DNA of 64,000 bases from Nostoc sp. NIES-3756 (GTDB lineage: Bacteria > Cyanobacteriota > Cyanobacteriia > Cyanobacteriales > Nostocaceae): NCBI RefSeq assembly GCF_001548375.1, contig NZ_AP017295.1:3630501-3694500 (forward strand), read 5' to 3'. Under the pieces are notes generated by a model. That model was not told where the DNA came from and searched no databases. It saw nothing but the letters and a program-made list of their open reading frames with translations. Both the position numbers and the translations under genes were made by a program. Shown in pieces: positions 10,290 through 19,724 of the stretch. How positions within the stretch are numbered: the stretch's first letter is position 1; the number at the start of each line of letters is the position of its first letter.

Positions 10290-12743
10290 ACTCTGCTCAG
10301 TATCAGCAATTTCCAATAAAGTCTTAAGCACTGAATCAGGGTTAAGACTAATAGAATCAATTCCTTGTTCGACTAAGAAACAGGCAAATTCTGGGTAATC
10401 GCTTGGCGCTTGACCGCAGATACCAATTTTACATCCGTGCTGTTTAACAGTGGCGATCGCTTTAGCTATCATCCGCGTAACAGCTTCGTCGCGTTCATCA
10501 AATAAATGGGCGACTAACTGCGAATCTCTATCTAGTCCCAAGGTTAACTGTGTCAAGTCATTGGAACCAATAGAAAAACCATCAAATACTTGACAAAATT
10601 CGTCTGCTAACTCCACGTTACTGGGTAACTCACACATGACGTAGACTTGTAAGCCGTTTTCCCCCCGCACTAACCCATGTTTTGCCATCTCGGCTAACAC
10701 GCGCCGTCCTTCGTTGGGAGTGCGGCAGAAGGGAACCATTAAAATGACGTTAGTTAAACCCATGTCGTCGCGGACTCGTTTCATGGCCTGACACTCTAGG
10801 GCAAAACCTTCGCTGTAGCGGGGGTCATAGTAGCGGGAAGCACCACGCCAGCCAATCATGGGGTTTTCTTCTTTGGGTTCAAACTGTCTACCACCCAAGA
10901 GGTTGGCGTATTCGTTACTCTTGAAGTCAGAGAGGCGGACTATGACAGGTTTGGGATAAAATGCAGCTGCGATCGTGGCGATTCCTTGAGCTAGTTTATC
11001 GACAAAGAATTGGGCTTTATCTTCATATTGGGCTGTTAATTCCGCAATTTTATATTTAGCTAATTCGTCTGCCAACTCATCGAAGTGAATCAATGCCAAA
11101 GGATGCGCTTTGATGTGGTTGTTAATAATAAACTCCATCCTGGCCAATCCCACCCCATCATTAGGAATACTCGTTAAGCCAAAGGCTTCTTCGGGATTTC
11201 CCAAATTCATCATAATTTGGGTACGGGTGCGGGGCAATTTTTCTAGCAGAATTTCTTTGATTTCATAGGGTAATAAGCCAGCATAAACTTTACCTGTTTC
11301 CCCTTCTGCACAACTGACAGTAATTTCCTGTGCAGTTTTTAAAACAGTAGTCGCATTACCACACCCCACAATCGCCGGGATGCCCAATTCCCTGGCAATA
11401 ATCGCTGCGTGACAAGTTCTACCACCAGAGTTAGTAACAATGGCGCTAGCCCGTTTCATAATCGGTTCCCAGTCAGGGTCAGTGCGGTTAGTAACTAACA
11501 CTTCTCCCGGTTGAAACTGGTTAATTTGATGGACATCAAGAATTACTCTCGCTTTACCTTGTCCAATCATTTCCCCAACACTGCGACCAGTAACAATGGG
11601 TGTGAGAGATTGGTTATTTTCTTCTCCAGTTTGCGATAACCGATAATTTCGCAACACATTGTTTGGCTTTTGGGATTGCACCGTTTCTGGGCGTGCTTGG
11701 ACAATAAACAATTCATTAGTTAAACCATCTTTCGCCCATTCAATATCCATTGGCGTGTAGACACCACGCACTTGAGAATAGTGTTCTTCGATAATGCAAG
11801 CCCAGTGTGCTAGTTGGAGAATATCTTCATCGTTGAGGGCAAAAACGTTGCGTTCTGAGTGGGGAACGGAAACGTTCTTAGTCAATTTTGAACCGCCCAA
11901 GTCATATACCATCTTAATTTCTTTAGTGCCAAGGCGTTTTTCAATAATTGAACGGTATCCTTGTTTCAGCGTTGGTTTAAAGACTAAATATTCATCGGGG
12001 TTAACTGCACCTTGAACGACGTTTTCTCCCAAGCCATAGGCAGCTGTAATCAAAGCTGCATCTTTAAAGCCTGTTTCCGTATCGATGGAGAACATCACCC
12101 CAGAAGTAGCCAAGTCAGAACGCACCATTTTTTGTACGCCGACGGATAGGGCAATATTGAAGTGGTCAAAGCCTTTAATTTGGCGATAGGAGATAGCGCG
12201 GTCAGTAAAGATGGAAGCAAAACACTTGTGACAAGATTCGAGGACGGCTGGTAAACCGTGGACATTGAGATAAGTTTCTTGTTGTCCAGCAAAGCTTGCG
12301 TCAGGTAAATCCTCAGCCGTGGCGCTAGAACGGACAGCCACATCGGTATCAGCACCGTATTCTTGGCAGAGGTTGGCATAAGCTTGGGCGATCGCATCTT
12401 GTAATGCCGATGGGAAAGGCGTTTGCAGCATTAGCGACCTAGCTTGTTTACCACGCTGGCGTAAATTCTGCACATCCTCTACATCTAAATCTGCAAAAAT
12501 CTCTCTTAATTTAGCTTCTAACCCGGCGGAGGTAATGAAATATCTATAGGCAAATGCAGTTGTAGCGAACCCAGTCGGAACTTTCACACCCTTACGCCGC
12601 AATTGCTGAATCATCTCACCCAAGGAGGCATTTTTTCCACCTACTAAGGCGATATCTGCAATTCCCACTTGATTCAGAGGTAAAACTAGAACTTTTTCTT
12701 TAAACACTGAATCAGATTGGGGATTTATTAGTATATTTACCAT
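10278..12743 (-). CDS. ppsA: Phosphoenolpyruvate synthase
   Basis: 821 residues, usual length for the family. Converts pyruvate, ATP and water to PEP, AMP and phosphate for gluconeogenesis. Domains: N-terminal ATP-grasp PPDK domain (VGGKNASLGEM, VRSSATAEDLPDASFAGQQET); swivelling phospho-histidine domain with catalytic His445 in GGRTCHAAIIARE; C-terminal PEP-utilising barrel with GSNDLTQLTLGLDRDS and the Cys-containing GICGQAPSDYP. All key motifs are intact. The last few codons, through the stop, run into a heptamer repeat array. The 5' side faces a 418-bp gap and a divergent zinc-ribbon gene. The universal stress gene follows after about 18 bp. Confidence 0.96.
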   Translation of the reverse strand: MVNILINPQSDSVFKEKVLVLPLNQVGIADIALVGGKNASLGEMIQQLRRKGVKVPTGFATTAFAYRYFITSAGLEAKLREIFADLDVEDVQNLRQRGKQARSLMLQTPFPSALQDAIAQAYANLCQEYGADTDVAVRSSATAEDLPDASFAGQQETYLNVHGLPAVLESCHKCFASIFTDRAISYRQIKGFDHFNIALSVGVQKMVRSDLATSGVMFSIDTETGFKDAALITAAYGLGENVVQGAVNPDEYLVFKPTLKQGYRSIIEKRLGTKEIKMVYDLGGSKLTKNVSVPHSERNVFALNDEDILQLAHWACIIEEHYSQVRGVYTPMDIEWAKDGLTNELFIVQARPETVQSQKPNNVLRNYRLSQTGEENNQSLTPIVTGRSVGEMIGQGKARVILDVHQINQFQPGEVLVTNRTDPDWEPIMKRASAIVTNSGGRTCHAAIIARELGIPAIVGCGNATTVLKTAQEITVSCAEGETGKVYAGLLPYEIKEILLEKLPRTRTQIMMNLGNPEEAFGLTSIPNDGVGLARMEFIINNHIKAHPLALIHFDELADELAKYKIAELTAQYEDKAQFFVDKLAQGIATIAAAFYPKPVIVRLSDFKSNEYANLLGGRQFEPKEENPMIGWRGASRYYDPRYSEGFALECQAMKRVRDDMGLTNVILMVPFCRTPNEGRRVLAEMAKHGLVRGENGLQVYVMCELPSNVELADEFCQVFDGFSIGSNDLTQLTLGLDRDSQLVAHLFDERDEAVTRMIAKAIATVKQHGCKIGICGQAPSDYPEFACFLVEQGIDSISLNPDSVLKTLLEIADTEQSVDC

Positions 12744-13161
12744 GATTAATTTTCCTATAACTCAAAGACTTACTGTGTAGTCCAGCTATCTTCTTTCAAG
12801 TCTCACACTCATGTTTATAGGAACTTATTTTGAGGAACTTGTGAGGACACTTTCTCACAATCAATTCAGGCTTTTCAAGCTGCTGAGGCTGGTTTTATCT
12901 ATGTAGTAGTGGTTTGTAAACGCCGATTTAGCTGCAAATTTGTATAAAAATATGTTTTCTCTAGCCTTCAACCTCTAGCTAATAAATTTTTCAACTTCTA
13001 TATACAAATATTACGGAATATCGTCAGTGATGATTCTCCTCACAAAATCCTCATATTACATAACTATTCTTAAGGTAGATGAAAAACATTTAATGCTAAA
13101 TAGGGTTGTCAACTAGGCTCAATTATGTAGCCAACACGTTTTAAAAAGGAATTTGGTAATT
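12744..13161. other. Divergent intergenic region
   Basis: Promoter region of ppsA (-) and the zinc-ribbon gene (+). A/T rich with no ORF of note. AAAAAGGA at 13143-13150 is the likely ribosome site of the + strand gene. Confidence 0.4.
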
Positions 13162-13395
13162 ATGATTAGCTGTCCTTGCTGTTCTGGGGTACTGTTGCCG
13201 CACATACGCAGTGATGCAAAAATTCACTGGTTTTGTCGTCACTGTTGGCAAGATATGCCAGTATTCTCACTAACAACTCCTATTTCTTTTAATGAAATTA
13301 TAGTTAAAAAGATTTCTCGCAACTTTCACAGCAAAGAACAGGCTAATAAAGCTGACTCTATCTATCAGCATCAAACTATTGATGTGCGAGTATAA
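13162..13395 (+). CDS. Small zinc-ribbon protein
   Basis: 77 residues from the ATG at 13162. A TTG nine bases upstream is also in frame, but the ATG sits better behind AAGGA. The first 30 residues hold two Cys pairs, CPCC and CRHC, separated by about 22 residues, the pattern of a zinc ribbon. The C-terminal 40 residues are basic and hydrophilic with no known domain. Many small cyanobacterial proteins of this shape are uncharacterised, and I do not know its function. A strong hairpin terminator follows. Confidence 0.7.
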   Translation: MISCPCCSGVLLPHIRSDAKIHWFCRHCWQDMPVFSLTTPISFNEIIVKKISRNFHSKEQANKADSIYQHQTIDVRV

Positions 13396-13468
13396 TTACA
13401 AGATGTTTTAGTAAATTTCAATACATCGCATTAACTTATAAATTTCTTAATTACTTTTATAAATTCTT

Positions 13469-13494
13469 AAACCCTCGACTCATTCGAGGGTTTT
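13469..13494. terminator. Terminator hairpin
   Basis: AAACCCTCGA (13469-13478) and TCGAGGGTTT (13484-13493) form a perfect 10-bp stem around CTCAT, followed by T. It closes the zinc-ribbon transcript and faces the convergent DUF4327 gene. Confidence 0.8.
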
Positions 13495-13544
13495 GCATAT
13501 TATTGGCAATTTTGAATCGACTATTTCTCAAGGATGATATTAAT

Positions 13545-13643
13545 ATGAACCAACTTTTAGTTATAGTTTTAGTCCTCTTCCCATTTGTCCTGGCTCAACA
13601 AGTCGATAACTCTATCTCTCAGCAAAAATTCGTTTTTCTCTAA
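13545..13643 (+). CDS. Possible 32-residue hydrophobic peptide
   Basis: ATG behind AAGGATGAT opens a 32-codon frame whose first 18 residues are strongly hydrophobic (MNQLLVIVLVLFPFVLAQ), like a signal peptide or membrane anchor. The 3' half overlaps the end of DUF4327 on the other strand. The good ribosome site and leader-like sequence support it; the overlap and short length argue for chance. Confidence 0.25.
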   Translation: MNQLLVIVLVLFPFVLAQQVDNSISQQKFVFL

Positions 13644-13790
13644 CTCTATTTCAAAAAATGGCCAGTCGCGCTCTGGAATATATCTACACAAAGCATAAAT
13701 TGGTTGTTGACGATTCACAACCCCCTTAGAGATAAGGAGACGCGCTTCATCCTTGATAACTTCGATGTCATATTTTACTGCGGTATCCAT
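13569..13790 (-). CDS. DUF4327 family protein
   Basis: 73 residues, nearly the whole length of the small cyanobacterial DUF4327 family. Characteristic are KYDIEVIKDEARLL, the segment VNRQQPIYALCRYIPERDW, and LLRDRVIDLL. It is soluble and acidic at the C terminus. The function is unknown; the family is widely kept in cyanobacteria. It stands alone with an A/T-rich upstream gap of about 345 bp. Confidence 0.85.
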   Translation of the reverse strand: MDTAVKYDIEVIKDEARLLISKGVVNRQQPIYALCRYIPERDWPFFEIELEKNEFLLRDRVIDLLSQDKWEED

Positions 13791-14135
13791 AACTATTTCC
13801 TTTGCTCTTAATCAAGGAATCGAGAGGTAAATGTAATAAATACTTGACTCTAATTTAACTTTATCAAAAAAATGTGAAGAAATCTTGAATATACCTAACA
13901 GTAAAATATATTTGTATTACTTATTTTTATATCTGACGATAGAGTTATTTTTAATTTAAAATTGATAAGTTAATATATTCTATATATTATTAAACTATAA
14001 GTTATTAATAACTTTAATTAATATAATGATGTGTTTGGTAATGGGCTATGACTAATAAGTAATTCTGTTTCATTATTCCCTATGACCCATTACCAACATC
14101 ATAAGATAATGATGTCTAAATAAACACACTATTAC
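13791..14135. other. AT-rich gap with a long inverted repeat
   Basis: No gene seen. TTGGTAATGGG (14035-14045) and CCCATTACCAA (14086-14096) are perfect inverted copies about 40 bases apart, and the match extends imperfectly on both sides. The same TTGGTAAT word recurs near 19630 and 56950, so this is a dispersed repeat. It also lies just past the end of ppk2 and could act as its terminator. Confidence 0.5.
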
Positions 14136-15005
14136 TTAAACTTCCTGCTCCAAAATATTCTTAGCCTTCAAAAGTTCCTGGTGATGTTCTTCGCTAACTG
14201 TAGGATATTTGAGATTTAACTGTTGTAATTTAGAACAGATAATATCAGACACTACTAGACGTGTATACCATTTACGATTGGCAGGGATGATATACCAAGG
14301 AGCATAGTCAGTACTCGTATGCTGAAAAACTTCCTCGTAAGCCTCCATATAATCATCCCAAAAAGCTCGCTCACGCACATCATTTACAGAAAATTTCCAG
14401 TTTTTATCAGGATATTTTATCCGTTCTAAAAAACGCTTTTTTTGTTCATCTTTAGAAACATTTAAAAAGAACTTAAGAACAACAACCCCATTATTGACTA
14501 AATATTTCTCAAAATTATTAATTTCTTCAAAGCGTTGTTTCCAAATCTGATCGCTCTTATAAGTAAGAGGAAGATTTTGCTTTCTCAAAAGTTCTGGATG
14601 TACGCGAACTACTAGTGTTTCTTCATAATACGAACGATTAAATATGCCAATACGCCCTCGTTCTGGTAGAGCCTTTGTAGCACGCCAAAGATAATCATGG
14701 TCTAATTCTTCGTCGCTAGGAGCTTTAAAACTAAACACCTGAAATCCCTGAGGATTCACACCAGACATAACATGTTTAATAGTGCTATCTTTGCCAGCCG
14801 CATCCATTGCTTGAAAGATAATCAAAAGAGCGTAAGTATTTTGAGCGTAGAGGGTATCTTGATACTTAGCTAATTGTTGAATATTTGCTTGGAGTTCTTG
14901 GGCTGCCTCAGCTTTTTCATGATAGCCATCCTGATAAGCAGGATCATAATTTTTCCGCAGAGAAACTTTTGACCCTGGGGGAACAATAAAAGCATCCTGA
15001 TTCAT
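14136..15005 (-). CDS. ppk2: Polyphosphate kinase 2 family protein
   Basis: 289 residues from the ATG at 15005; a TTG 21 bases upstream is a weaker alternative. PPK2 enzymes use polyphosphate to phosphorylate nucleotides, or the reverse. Visible are the Walker A-like FQAMDAAGKDSTIKHV, the lid segment FSFKAPSDEELDHDYLWR, and the Walker B-like region GRIGIFNRSYYEETLVVRVHP. A single PPK2 domain of this length fits the class I type, but whether AMP, ADP or GDP is the acceptor cannot be read from the sequence. It is followed 3' only by the A/T-rich gap, and the small membrane protein gene lies 5' of it on the same strand. Confidence 0.93.
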   Translation of the reverse strand: MNQDAFIVPPGSKVSLRKNYDPAYQDGYHEKAEAAQELQANIQQLAKYQDTLYAQNTYALLIIFQAMDAAGKDSTIKHVMSGVNPQGFQVFSFKAPSDEELDHDYLWRATKALPERGRIGIFNRSYYEETLVVRVHPELLRKQNLPLTYKSDQIWKQRFEEINNFEKYLVNNGVVVLKFFLNVSKDEQKKRFLERIKYPDKNWKFSVNDVRERAFWDDYMEAYEEVFQHTSTDYAPWYIIPANRKWYTRLVVSDIICSKLQQLNLKYPTVSEEHHQELLKAKNILEQEV

Positions 15006-15075
15006 TGAAATCAAGTTACCAATCAATAAATTATCTTATGTAATCGCAAACTCAGTAATTATGCTGGTATTTGTC

Positions 15076-15561
15076 TTATTTCTTAACTTTTTGCTCTGAA
15101 TTTGGAAGACGCATTGCTTCTCGACCCAAGAGAAACATTCCCGCTACACCCAAGTTGACAAACCAAATATATTGATACCAATATTGCCGAATCTGCTCCA
15201 CAGTACTTAATTCTGGATGCAGGGTATTCAAATAAAGTAATAGCACCAGCACTATCAAAGCACCAAAACCGACAAAACTTAACCCGATAAAAATTCTCGC
15301 AGGTCGCAGTTCCAAATCGCTGATTTCCTCTAAGTCAATTTCTGCGAGTTCCTTTAAAGACTCATCTGCAACCGTAGAGGCTGCTTGTAAGCCATTGCTT
15401 AATTTTGGCGGTAAAAGCGGGGTTATTGCAGCAACAGTTGGGCGACGGAGTAAAGCCTCTGTATTTCGTAAAATTTCTAATGGTTTACGACTGGTAAGCG
15501 ATCGCCTAAATTCTACATTATCTGTAGCAGTCGAAGCGGTGGTTTTGCTTTCAAAATCCAT
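15076..15561 (-). CDS. Two-helix membrane protein, unknown function
   Basis: 161 residues from the ATG at 15561, preceded by GGAG; upstream in-frame codons give an unlikely hydrophobic start. The N-terminal 95 residues are hydrophilic, including a run LLRRPTVAAITPLLPPKLSNG. Two transmembrane helices follow at about residues 98-122 and 137-155. The C terminus is basic. I recognise no family. Its layout resembles conserved cyanobacterial proteins with a cytoplasmic domain and a C-terminal hairpin anchor. It is upstream of ppk2 in the same direction with a 70-bp gap, so co-transcription is possible. Confidence 0.7.
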   Translation of the reverse strand: MDFESKTTASTATDNVEFRRSLTSRKPLEILRNTEALLRRPTVAAITPLLPPKLSNGLQAASTVADESLKELAEIDLEEISDLELRPARIFIGLSFVGFGALIVLVLLLYLNTLHPELSTVEQIRQYWYQYIWFVNLGVAGMFLLGREAMRLPNSEQKVKK

Positions 15562-15753
15562 AGCACTCCAGATAAGTAAGGGGATGATCAATAGCCTAGC
15601 TAATTAACCCAGAGTAAGGCAAATGTTTAGGCAGCACCTAATTTTCTGGAATATCTCAGGCTTATCGGGTAGTCAATGTTGCAAATTTTAGCGATCGCCA
15701 CTTATCTTCAAGGTTAGCGCTAGGATGGCTATGTAATTCTCAACGGTATAAAT

Positions 15754-17472
15754 ATGGCACAGACTTTTTACGTAAATCCAGCTACAGGCAATGATACTAA
15801 CCCCGGTAGCCAATCAGCACCATTCAAAACAATTACCCAAGCCTTAAAAGTTTCCGCCTCTGACACTACTATCCAACTGGCAGAAGGTACTTACAATGCT
15901 GCAAGTGGTGAAGTTTTCCCCCTGACAATTCCATCTACTTTCAAAGTAGTAGGAAATGAAGCCAACAAAGGTAGAAACATCTTAATTGAAGGTAGTGGTA
16001 ACTATCTCAGCCGTACTTTTGCAGGGCAAAATGTCACATTTGTACTCCAGAATAACTCTGAACTGCGCGGCGTAACTGTAACAAATCCTGCCAGCCGTGG
16101 TAGTGGCGTTTGGGTAGAATCAACTACACTAACTATAGCTAATTCTACCTTTATCAATTGTAAGCGTGAAGGCGTATTTGCTACAGGTGACGCTAACCCA
16201 GTAATTACTGGTAATGTGTTTACAGAGAATGCCGCTAATGGAATTGCGATCGCTAAAAACTCTAAAGGACAAATTCAAGGTAATACCTGCTTCAAAACTG
16301 GTTTTGGTATTGCTGTCAGCGATACTGCATCACCCACACTTACAGATAACAAAATTTACGAAAACCGTTCGGGAGTTGTTGTCTCTGGGGCTGCTCGTCC
16401 CATATTGCGTAATAATCTTATAGAAAATAATACTGACGATGGTTTGACAGTCATTGGTACTGCATTACCCGATATCGGCAATACTAACAACCCTGGCGGT
16501 AATATTTTCCGCAATAATGCCAAATTTGATTTGCAAAATGTTAGTTCCAATAAGTTGGTGTCTACAGGTAATCAAATAGATGCTACTAAAGTTGCAGGAA
16601 ATGTAGAGGTGATAGTAAGTCAGGTTCCCACACCAACACCAACACCCACACCTGCACCTGCACCAGTACCCACACCAACACCCACACCCGCACCTGTACC
16701 AGTACCCACGCCAACACCAACACCTGCACCTGTACCTGTACCCATACCAACACCCACACCTGCACCTGTACCAGTACCCACACCAACACCAACACCTGCA
16801 CCTGTACCAATACCCACACCAACACCAGTACCCGCACCTGTACCAATACCCACACCAACACCCACACCAACACCCACACCCGCACCTATAGAATTAAAGG
16901 ATGTTGGCAATCATTGGGCAGCACCATTTATTAGAGAGTTAGTAAAACAGAATATAGTTAGCGGCTTTCCAGACGGTACATTCAGACCAGATGCAACAAT
17001 GACAAGGGCGCAATATGCAGCCTTATTAGTAAAAGCTTTCAACCCATCACCAAATCGGGCTGTAATTAGATTTAAAGATGTACCTGATAAGTTCTGGGCA
17101 TTCAAGGTAATTCAACAAGCATACCAAGGTCTACTTCTTTCTGGCTTTCCCGATAACACCTTCCGTCCTAACGACAATATTCAACGTGTGCAAGTGATAG
17201 TCTCCTTAGTCAATGGACTAGGACTAGGCTTATCGGCTGATGTTGCCAAAGCTATCAAAATATTTGATGACCAAGCTAAAATTCCAGATTACGCCAAAGA
17301 CGAGGTAGCCAAAGCCATAGAGAAACGCATCATCGTTAACCATCCAAATCTCAAACAACTCAATCCTACCCGCGAAGCTACACGCGCAGAGGTAGTGGCA
17401 ATAGTTTACCAAGCCTTAGTAGATGCTGACCGTGTAGCGGCGATTGATTCGCCTTATATCGTCAATGCTTAA
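15754..17472 (+). CDS. DUF1565 beta-helix protein with Pro-Thr linker and SLH domains
   Basis: 572 residues. Residues about 3-285 are a DUF1565/right-handed beta-helix region: it opens with [20 protein letters not shown] and has repeated NxFxxN..GI/GV rungs. Residues about 290-375 are a Pro-Thr/Pro-Val linker. From about 377 come three S-layer-homology repeats ([40 protein letters not shown], and a third, weaker one). SLH domains bind peptidoglycan-linked polymer or sit in outer-membrane-associated proteins in cyanobacteria. No signal peptide is seen, and an in-frame stop lies shortly upstream, so the start is firm. Surface location is therefore inferred from domains only. Confidence 0.88.
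   Translation: MAQTFYVNPATGNDTNPGSQSAPFKTITQALKVSASDTTIQLAEGTYNAASGEVFPLTIPSTFKVVGNEANKGRNILIEGSGNYLSRTFAGQNVTFVLQNNSELRGVTVTNPASRGSGVWVESTTLTIANSTFINCKREGVFATGDANPVITGNVFTENAANGIAIAKNSKGQIQGNTCFKTGFGIAVSDTASPTLTDNKIYENRSGVVVSGAARPILRNNLIENNTDDGLTVIGTALPDIGNTNNPGGNIFRNNAKFDLQNVSSNKLVSTGNQIDATKVAGNVEVIVSQVPTPTPTPTPAPAPVPTPTPTPAPVPVPTPTPTPAPVPVPIPTPTPAPVPVPTPTPTPAPVPIPTPTPVPAPVPIPTPTPTPTPTPAPIELKDVGNHWAAPFIRELVKQNIVSGFPDGTFRPDATMTRAQYAALLVKAFNPSPNRAVIRFKDVPDKFWAFKVIQQAYQGLLLSGFPDNTFRPNDNIQRVQVIVSLVNGLGLGLSADVAKAIKIFDDQAKIPDYAKDEVAKAIEKRIIVNHPNLKQLNPTREATRAEVVAIVYQALVDADRVAAIDSPYIVNA
16627..16887 (+). repeat. In-gene Pro-Thr codon repeat
   Basis: About 260 bases of CCAACACC/CCTGCACC/CCAGTACC units inside the beta-helix/SLH gene encode the [13 protein letters not shown] linker. 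The period is 6 or 12 bases with silent and Ala/Val/Ile variation. It creates spurious long open frames on the other strand. Confidence 0.9.
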
Positions 17473-17629
17473 TGCAGCAATGGTTTAGACAGTTATCAGT
17501 TGGCAGTTATCAGTTGGCTATTGACTGTTGACTGATGACTAATTATTTCTTGAGACAGATTAAGATGCTTTACAATAGTTAATAGATTTGTTACATTACT
17601 TAACGAGCGACAAAACTGGGGAAAGTTAA

Positions 17630-17848
17630 ATGCGTACAAATAATGCCATCGTTGACGACCAAGGTTTGATGAACAACTTTGCGATTGAGCCTAAAGTATA
17701 TGTAGATGAACAAGGCGATCGCACTGGGTTCACACCTTATGCAGAAGTACTAAATGGTCGTTTGGCAATGATCGGTTTTATCTCACTAATTGCTTTAGAA
17801 GTATTTACAGGAAAAGGAATTTTCGGTCTTTTAGCAAGCTTGCAATAA
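17630..17848 (+). CDS. High-light-inducible protein (one-helix CAB-like)
   Basis: 72 residues, usual size for cyanobacterial Hlips. One transmembrane helix carries the chlorophyll-binding signature [17 protein letters not shown], with the Glu, Asn, Arg and Met residues of the family, followed by [10 protein letters not shown]. The N-terminal 35 residues are hydrophilic. Hlips sit in the thylakoid membrane, bind chlorophyll and carotenoid, and protect photosystem assembly under strong light or nutrient stress. GGGGAAAG lies about 8 bases before the ATG. A strong terminator follows, so it is monocistronic. Confidence 0.95.
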   Translation: MRTNNAIVDDQGLMNNFAIEPKVYVDEQGDRTGFTPYAEVLNGRLAMIGFISLIALEVFTGKGIFGLLASLQ

Positions 17849-17886
17849 TAAACTTTAATTTTTGTAAAAAACAAACTTAACAAAAC

Positions 17887-17919
17887 TAGAGGCGGGAATT
17901 TTCCCGCCTCTAATTTTTT
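17887..17919 (+). terminator. Rho-independent terminator of the Hlip gene
   Basis: TAGAGGCGGGAA (17887-17898) and TTCCCGCCTCTA (17901-17912) form a perfect 12-bp stem with a 2-base spacer, followed by ATTTTTT. Confidence 0.9.
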
Positions 17920-17925
17920 ATGTAT

Positions 17926-17951
17926 GTAGTGAGGACTTTAGTCCTTACTAC
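17926..17951. repeat. Small dispersed palindrome
   Basis: GTAGTGAGGACT (17926-17937) and AGTCCTTACTAC (17940-17951) pair with one G-T position around TT. It stands apart from the Hlip terminator and looks like a separate dispersed palindromic repeat. Confidence 0.5.
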
Positions 17952-18027
17952 GAACTTTACATTTAGCCGATGTCACCTAAAAATGCTCAGAGGACAATAA
18001 GGACGAAATTGTACTAAATGTTGACCT

Positions 18028-19590
18028 ATGGTAATTGAATCAGCAATCAGTGAAGAAGCGATCGCCAGTAATCTCAAACAGTTCCTCTTAGTGCTTTCGG
18101 TGTCATTAGGAGTTGCAACCCTACCGCAAGTATTTAGTTGGTTTCGACAAATACCCTACACTTTACTCTTAGTTATTGTCGGTTTGGGTTTAGCTGTTGT
18201 TGATGTTCGTCTCGTTGTCCTCTCTCCCGGCTTAATTCTCTTCATTTTTTTACCACCGCTATTATTTGAAGCCGCCTGGAATTTGAAATGGTCTGACTTA
18301 AAGCGAGATTTTGCCCCCATTTGTTTGTATGCGGTTTTGGGAGTGATTATTTCCATCGCCGGAGTCGCCATTGGTTTAAATCAAATTGCCGGACTTTCCT
18401 TAACTACAGCCTTGCTTATTGGTGCTAGCCTGTCTGCAACTGACCCGGTTTCTGTAACTGCTTTGTTTCGTGAATTGGGTGTAGGTAGCCGCCTCACTAC
18501 CTTAATGGAAGGTGAAAGTTTATTTAACGATGGTATGGCAGTAGTTGCCTTTGGTTTTTTGGTAGCCTTGCCTTTAGGAAATGCAGAGTTAGGCTTTCAA
18601 CCCGTTTTGTTACAGTTATTCCAAGTTGTGGGTATTGGTTTAGCTGTAGGTGGTTTGATTGGCTTTGGTATTTCCTACATGACCCAACGCTTTGATTTAC
18701 CAATGGTAGAACAGTCTTTAACCTTGGTTTCCGCTTACGGTACTTACTTGATTACTGAGGATTTGGCAGGTTCTGGTGTAATTGGAGTTGTCACCACCGG
18801 CTTAATTTTAGGTAACTTTGGTTCTCGTATAGGCATGAATCCCCGAACTCGGATTATTGTTTCCGAATTTTGGGAATTTTTGGCATTTTTTGTTAATTCA
18901 ATTGTATTTTTATTGATTGGCGACCAAATTCGTTTTGCCAGCTTAGGCGAAAACCTGCAAATTATTGGTATTACAGTGGTAGCCATGATTTTAATGCGGG
19001 CGATCGCACTTTATCTTCTCAGCAACCTCAGTGCTACCATCACTCAATCAGCAATATCCTTACCCGATCAAACTATTCTTTGGTGGGGTGGGTTACGTGG
19101 TTCAGTTTCCATCGCCTTAGCCTTGAGTGTACCGACGGTATTACCTGACAGAGAAAAAATCATTGCCACCGTATTTGGTGTAGTTTTATTTACCCTCCTT
19201 GTTCAAGGTTTAACGATTAAACCCTTACTGCAAAAACTCAACTTACTAGGCGATGCACCCTTACGCCAGCAGTATTTAGAATTAGTTGCCCGTGATGTTG
19301 CCCTCAAGAGAGTTTTGCAATACATCCAGACAGAACAACGTCCTGGTATTGACCCAGAGTTTATTCGTTACCAAGAAAAACTCATCAAAGGTGAAATTGA
19401 GGAAATACAAATACAGATTGATAAATTACATGATGAATATCCTAATCTGCGCAACTTTACAACTGAACAATTTAGAGATGAGTTGTTAGCAATTGAGGCA
19501 GACACCTATGCAGAATTTGTGCGTTCTGGTAGGTTAAATAACGAACTTGCACCGTTGCTAGACAATGTTTTGCAACATCAGAATCAATAG
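18028..19590 (+). CDS. Na+/H+ antiporter, CPA1 (NhaP-type)
   Basis: 520 residues. About 12 hydrophobic segments cover residues 15-415, and a cytoplasmic tail of about 100 residues follows. The ion-site motifs of the NhaP/CPA1 family are intact: GASLSATDPVSVTALFRELG in TM5, GESLFNDGMAVVAF with the Asn-Asp pair, and LRGSVSIALALS. It exchanges protons for Na+ (or K+) across the plasma or thylakoid membrane. The charged tail (EKLIKGEIEEIQIQIDKL) resembles the regulatory tails of cyanobacterial NhaS members. Which NhaS paralogue it is cannot be told here. It stands alone after the Hlip gene. Confidence 0.93.
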   Translation: MVIESAISEEAIASNLKQFLLVLSVSLGVATLPQVFSWFRQIPYTLLLVIVGLGLAVVDVRLVVLSPGLILFIFLPPLLFEAAWNLKWSDLKRDFAPICLYAVLGVIISIAGVAIGLNQIAGLSLTTALLIGASLSATDPVSVTALFRELGVGSRLTTLMEGESLFNDGMAVVAFGFLVALPLGNAELGFQPVLLQLFQVVGIGLAVGGLIGFGISYMTQRFDLPMVEQSLTLVSAYGTYLITEDLAGSGVIGVVTTGLILGNFGSRIGMNPRTRIIVSEFWEFLAFFVNSIVFLLIGDQIRFASLGENLQIIGITVVAMILMRAIALYLLSNLSATITQSAISLPDQTILWWGGLRGSVSIALALSVPTVLPDREKIIATVFGVVLFTLLVQGLTIKPLLQKLNLLGDAPLRQQYLELVARDVALKRVLQYIQTEQRPGIDPEFIRYQEKLIKGEIEEIQIQIDKLHDEYPNLRNFTTEQFRDELLAIEADTYAEFVRSGRLNNELAPLLDNVLQHQNQ

Positions 19591-19724
19591 GTGATATGGT
19601 GTCCGTTTAAACATTTAAAATATCATGGTAATTGGTAATCGGTAATTGTTTTATCCTATTACCAATTAGCTATTACCCATTACCAATTAGACCCAAAATA
19701 TCCAAACTCCAGGTCATCTATACT

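Noticed and set aside
16586..16910. Two long minus-strand frames of Val-Leu and Gly-Val repeats
   Set aside because: They are translations of the opposite strand of the Pro-Thr codon repeat and have no other content.
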